Of a stretch of DNA of 64,000 nt, positions 63,164 through 64,000 are shown piece after piece. Source of the DNA: Schistocephalus solidus (taxonomy: Eukaryota > Platyhelminthes > Cestoda > Diphyllobothriidea > Diphyllobothriidae). Position 1 is the stretch's first letter, and the number at the start of each line of letters is the position of its first letter. The DNA lies in assembly GCA_017591395.1 (NCBI GenBank), contig WEDG01004925.1:1-64000 (forward strand). The letters run 5' to 3'. The notes beneath the pieces were generated by a model. That model did not search any database and was not told the DNA's origin. It was given only the letters and a program-made list of their open reading frames with translations. The position numbers and the translations under genes are program-made.

Positions 63164-64000
63164 CAAAAGCGGAGATTGTGGAAAAATCGCTTACGGACGG
63201 AACTCCTGCATCTCTAAATGCGTACAAAAATGCAGAGAAATCGGGTCAAGGGCCATATTTTTAGAACAAGACAGGCTTTCGAAGTGGACCTGCTGAACCG
63301 GGCCACCGTGAACCCGAAACTGTTTTACGGTTACCTCAGGCAGAATACACGGAACAAGGATCCGATTCCCCTGCTGAGGACCGCCGAGGGCATAGACCTT
63401 ACTGAAGACGGTGCGAAGGCTGATCATTTTCGAATTTTTCCAGTCGGTTTTTCACAAAGGAAACGAGATACGATCACCCTACCGATGTCTTCGAAGTGAA
63501 TACAATAGTCGAGACTGTTAATTTCACCGAGACTACTGTCCTCAAGGAACTTTTGGGGTTAAAGGAATCTAAGTCTCCGGGTCCCGATGAAGTACCTGCC
63601 AAGCTGTTGAAAGAGCTCGCGAGAGAGTTGGCAAAACCACTCTCTACGCTTTTCCAAACATCCTTTCAGACCGGAAGTCTACCAGCCGACTGGAAATCCG
63701 CATGGATTAAGCCGCTTTATAAGGGTGGAAGCCGGGTCTCTGCAAAACAATTATCGACCGGTCAGCCTAACTTCGGTTTGCTGCAAAAATCATGGAAAAA
63801 TAATTAAGCAACAACTTATGCAGTTCTTCGAACATAACAATCTGCTATCCGAAGCCCAGCACGGTTTCCGTAGAGGTAGATCCTGCGTCACAAATTTGCT
63901 CTACTGTTTAGAACGTTGGACTGGAAGCAGTCGATAGTGGAAATACGGTGCACGCAGTCTATATAGACTTCAAAAGGCTTTTGATAGCGTGCCGCACCAC
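63164..64000 (+). pseudogene. CR1-like LINE, reverse transcriptase (runs off the window)
   Basis: In order: TVNPKLFYGYLRQNTRNKDP (connector before RT), LGLKESKSPGPDEVPAKLLK (first RT motif), LPADWKSAWIKPLYKGG, NNYRPVSLTSVCCK (second motif), LLSEAQHGFRRGRSCVTNLL (third), and VYIDFK then a frameshift before AFDSVPHH (motif A, catalytic Asp). At least four frameshifts occur. The catalytic FADD/YADD box lies beyond position 64000. The affinity to CR1 (Schistosoma SR1 type) is inferred from motif style. Confidence 0.75.

Noticed and set aside
1..64000. CRISPR array, bacterial operon, phage or integron
   Set aside because: No regular short repeats with unique spacers, no ribosome-binding sites, and coding remnants are all eukaryotic retroelements.

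Overview
The window looks like repeat-rich intergenic DNA from a parasitic flatworm, most likely a diphyllobothriidean tapeworm (Spirometra, Dibothriocephalus or Schistocephalus type). This is inferred from the retroelement families; I cannot search a database. There is no operon structure, no bacterial signal and no recognisable intact host gene. Almost everything I can name is a mobile element or its debris, and every coding element is broken by stops, frameshifts or deletions.

The dominant family is an RTE-like LINE with an AP endonuclease (EN), a reverse transcriptase (RT) with an FADD box, a conserved post-RT region and, unusually, a C-terminal array of about five C2H2 zinc fingers. Its 3'UTR is about 850 bp. 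Copy E (20585-25507, minus) is the most complete and serves as the reference. Copies A (4880-8002), C (15905-17860) and F (36540-40310) are minus-strand, and copy D (17930-20584) is plus-strand. Three short derivatives (4046-4880, 9600-10262, 10263-10965) have large internal deletions. Many further copies consist only of 3'UTR.

Other non-LTR elements are a CR1-like LINE entering the right edge (about 61000-64000, plus) with ORF1, EN and RT, and Penelope-like element (PLE) fragments with GIY-YIG domains at 29212-29420, 46732-47000 and 47954-48960. Several loci carry hammerhead-ribozyme-like cores of the kind found in PLE pseudo-LTRs and retrozymes. The best is at 8339-8395, inside a 407-bp unit whose two ends repeat the same 53 bp.

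Two tRNA-derived SINE families recur. SINE-A lies at 1-1064, 26090-26400, 35735-35912, 41360-41600, 44170-44515, 51060-51190, 54540-54770 and 58760-59620. SINE-B lies at 31150-31690, 51650-52015 and 57275-57790. Both often occur as tandem units ending in an inverted partner.

Other structures are a pair of inverted 1.5-kb arms (26490-27995 and 32585-34040), two MITE-like elements with TTAGGG/CCCTAA-like interiors (34923-35266, 41687-42078), three unnamed dispersed repeats (X, Y, Z), a 32-bp palindrome at 53375 and several microsatellites. The stretches 11546-13180, 13381-14500, 28223-29211, 31691-32318, 35913-36539, 40311-41359, 49801-50515, 55551-57274 and 59621-60890 hold nothing I can identify, apart from short simple repeats listed separately.
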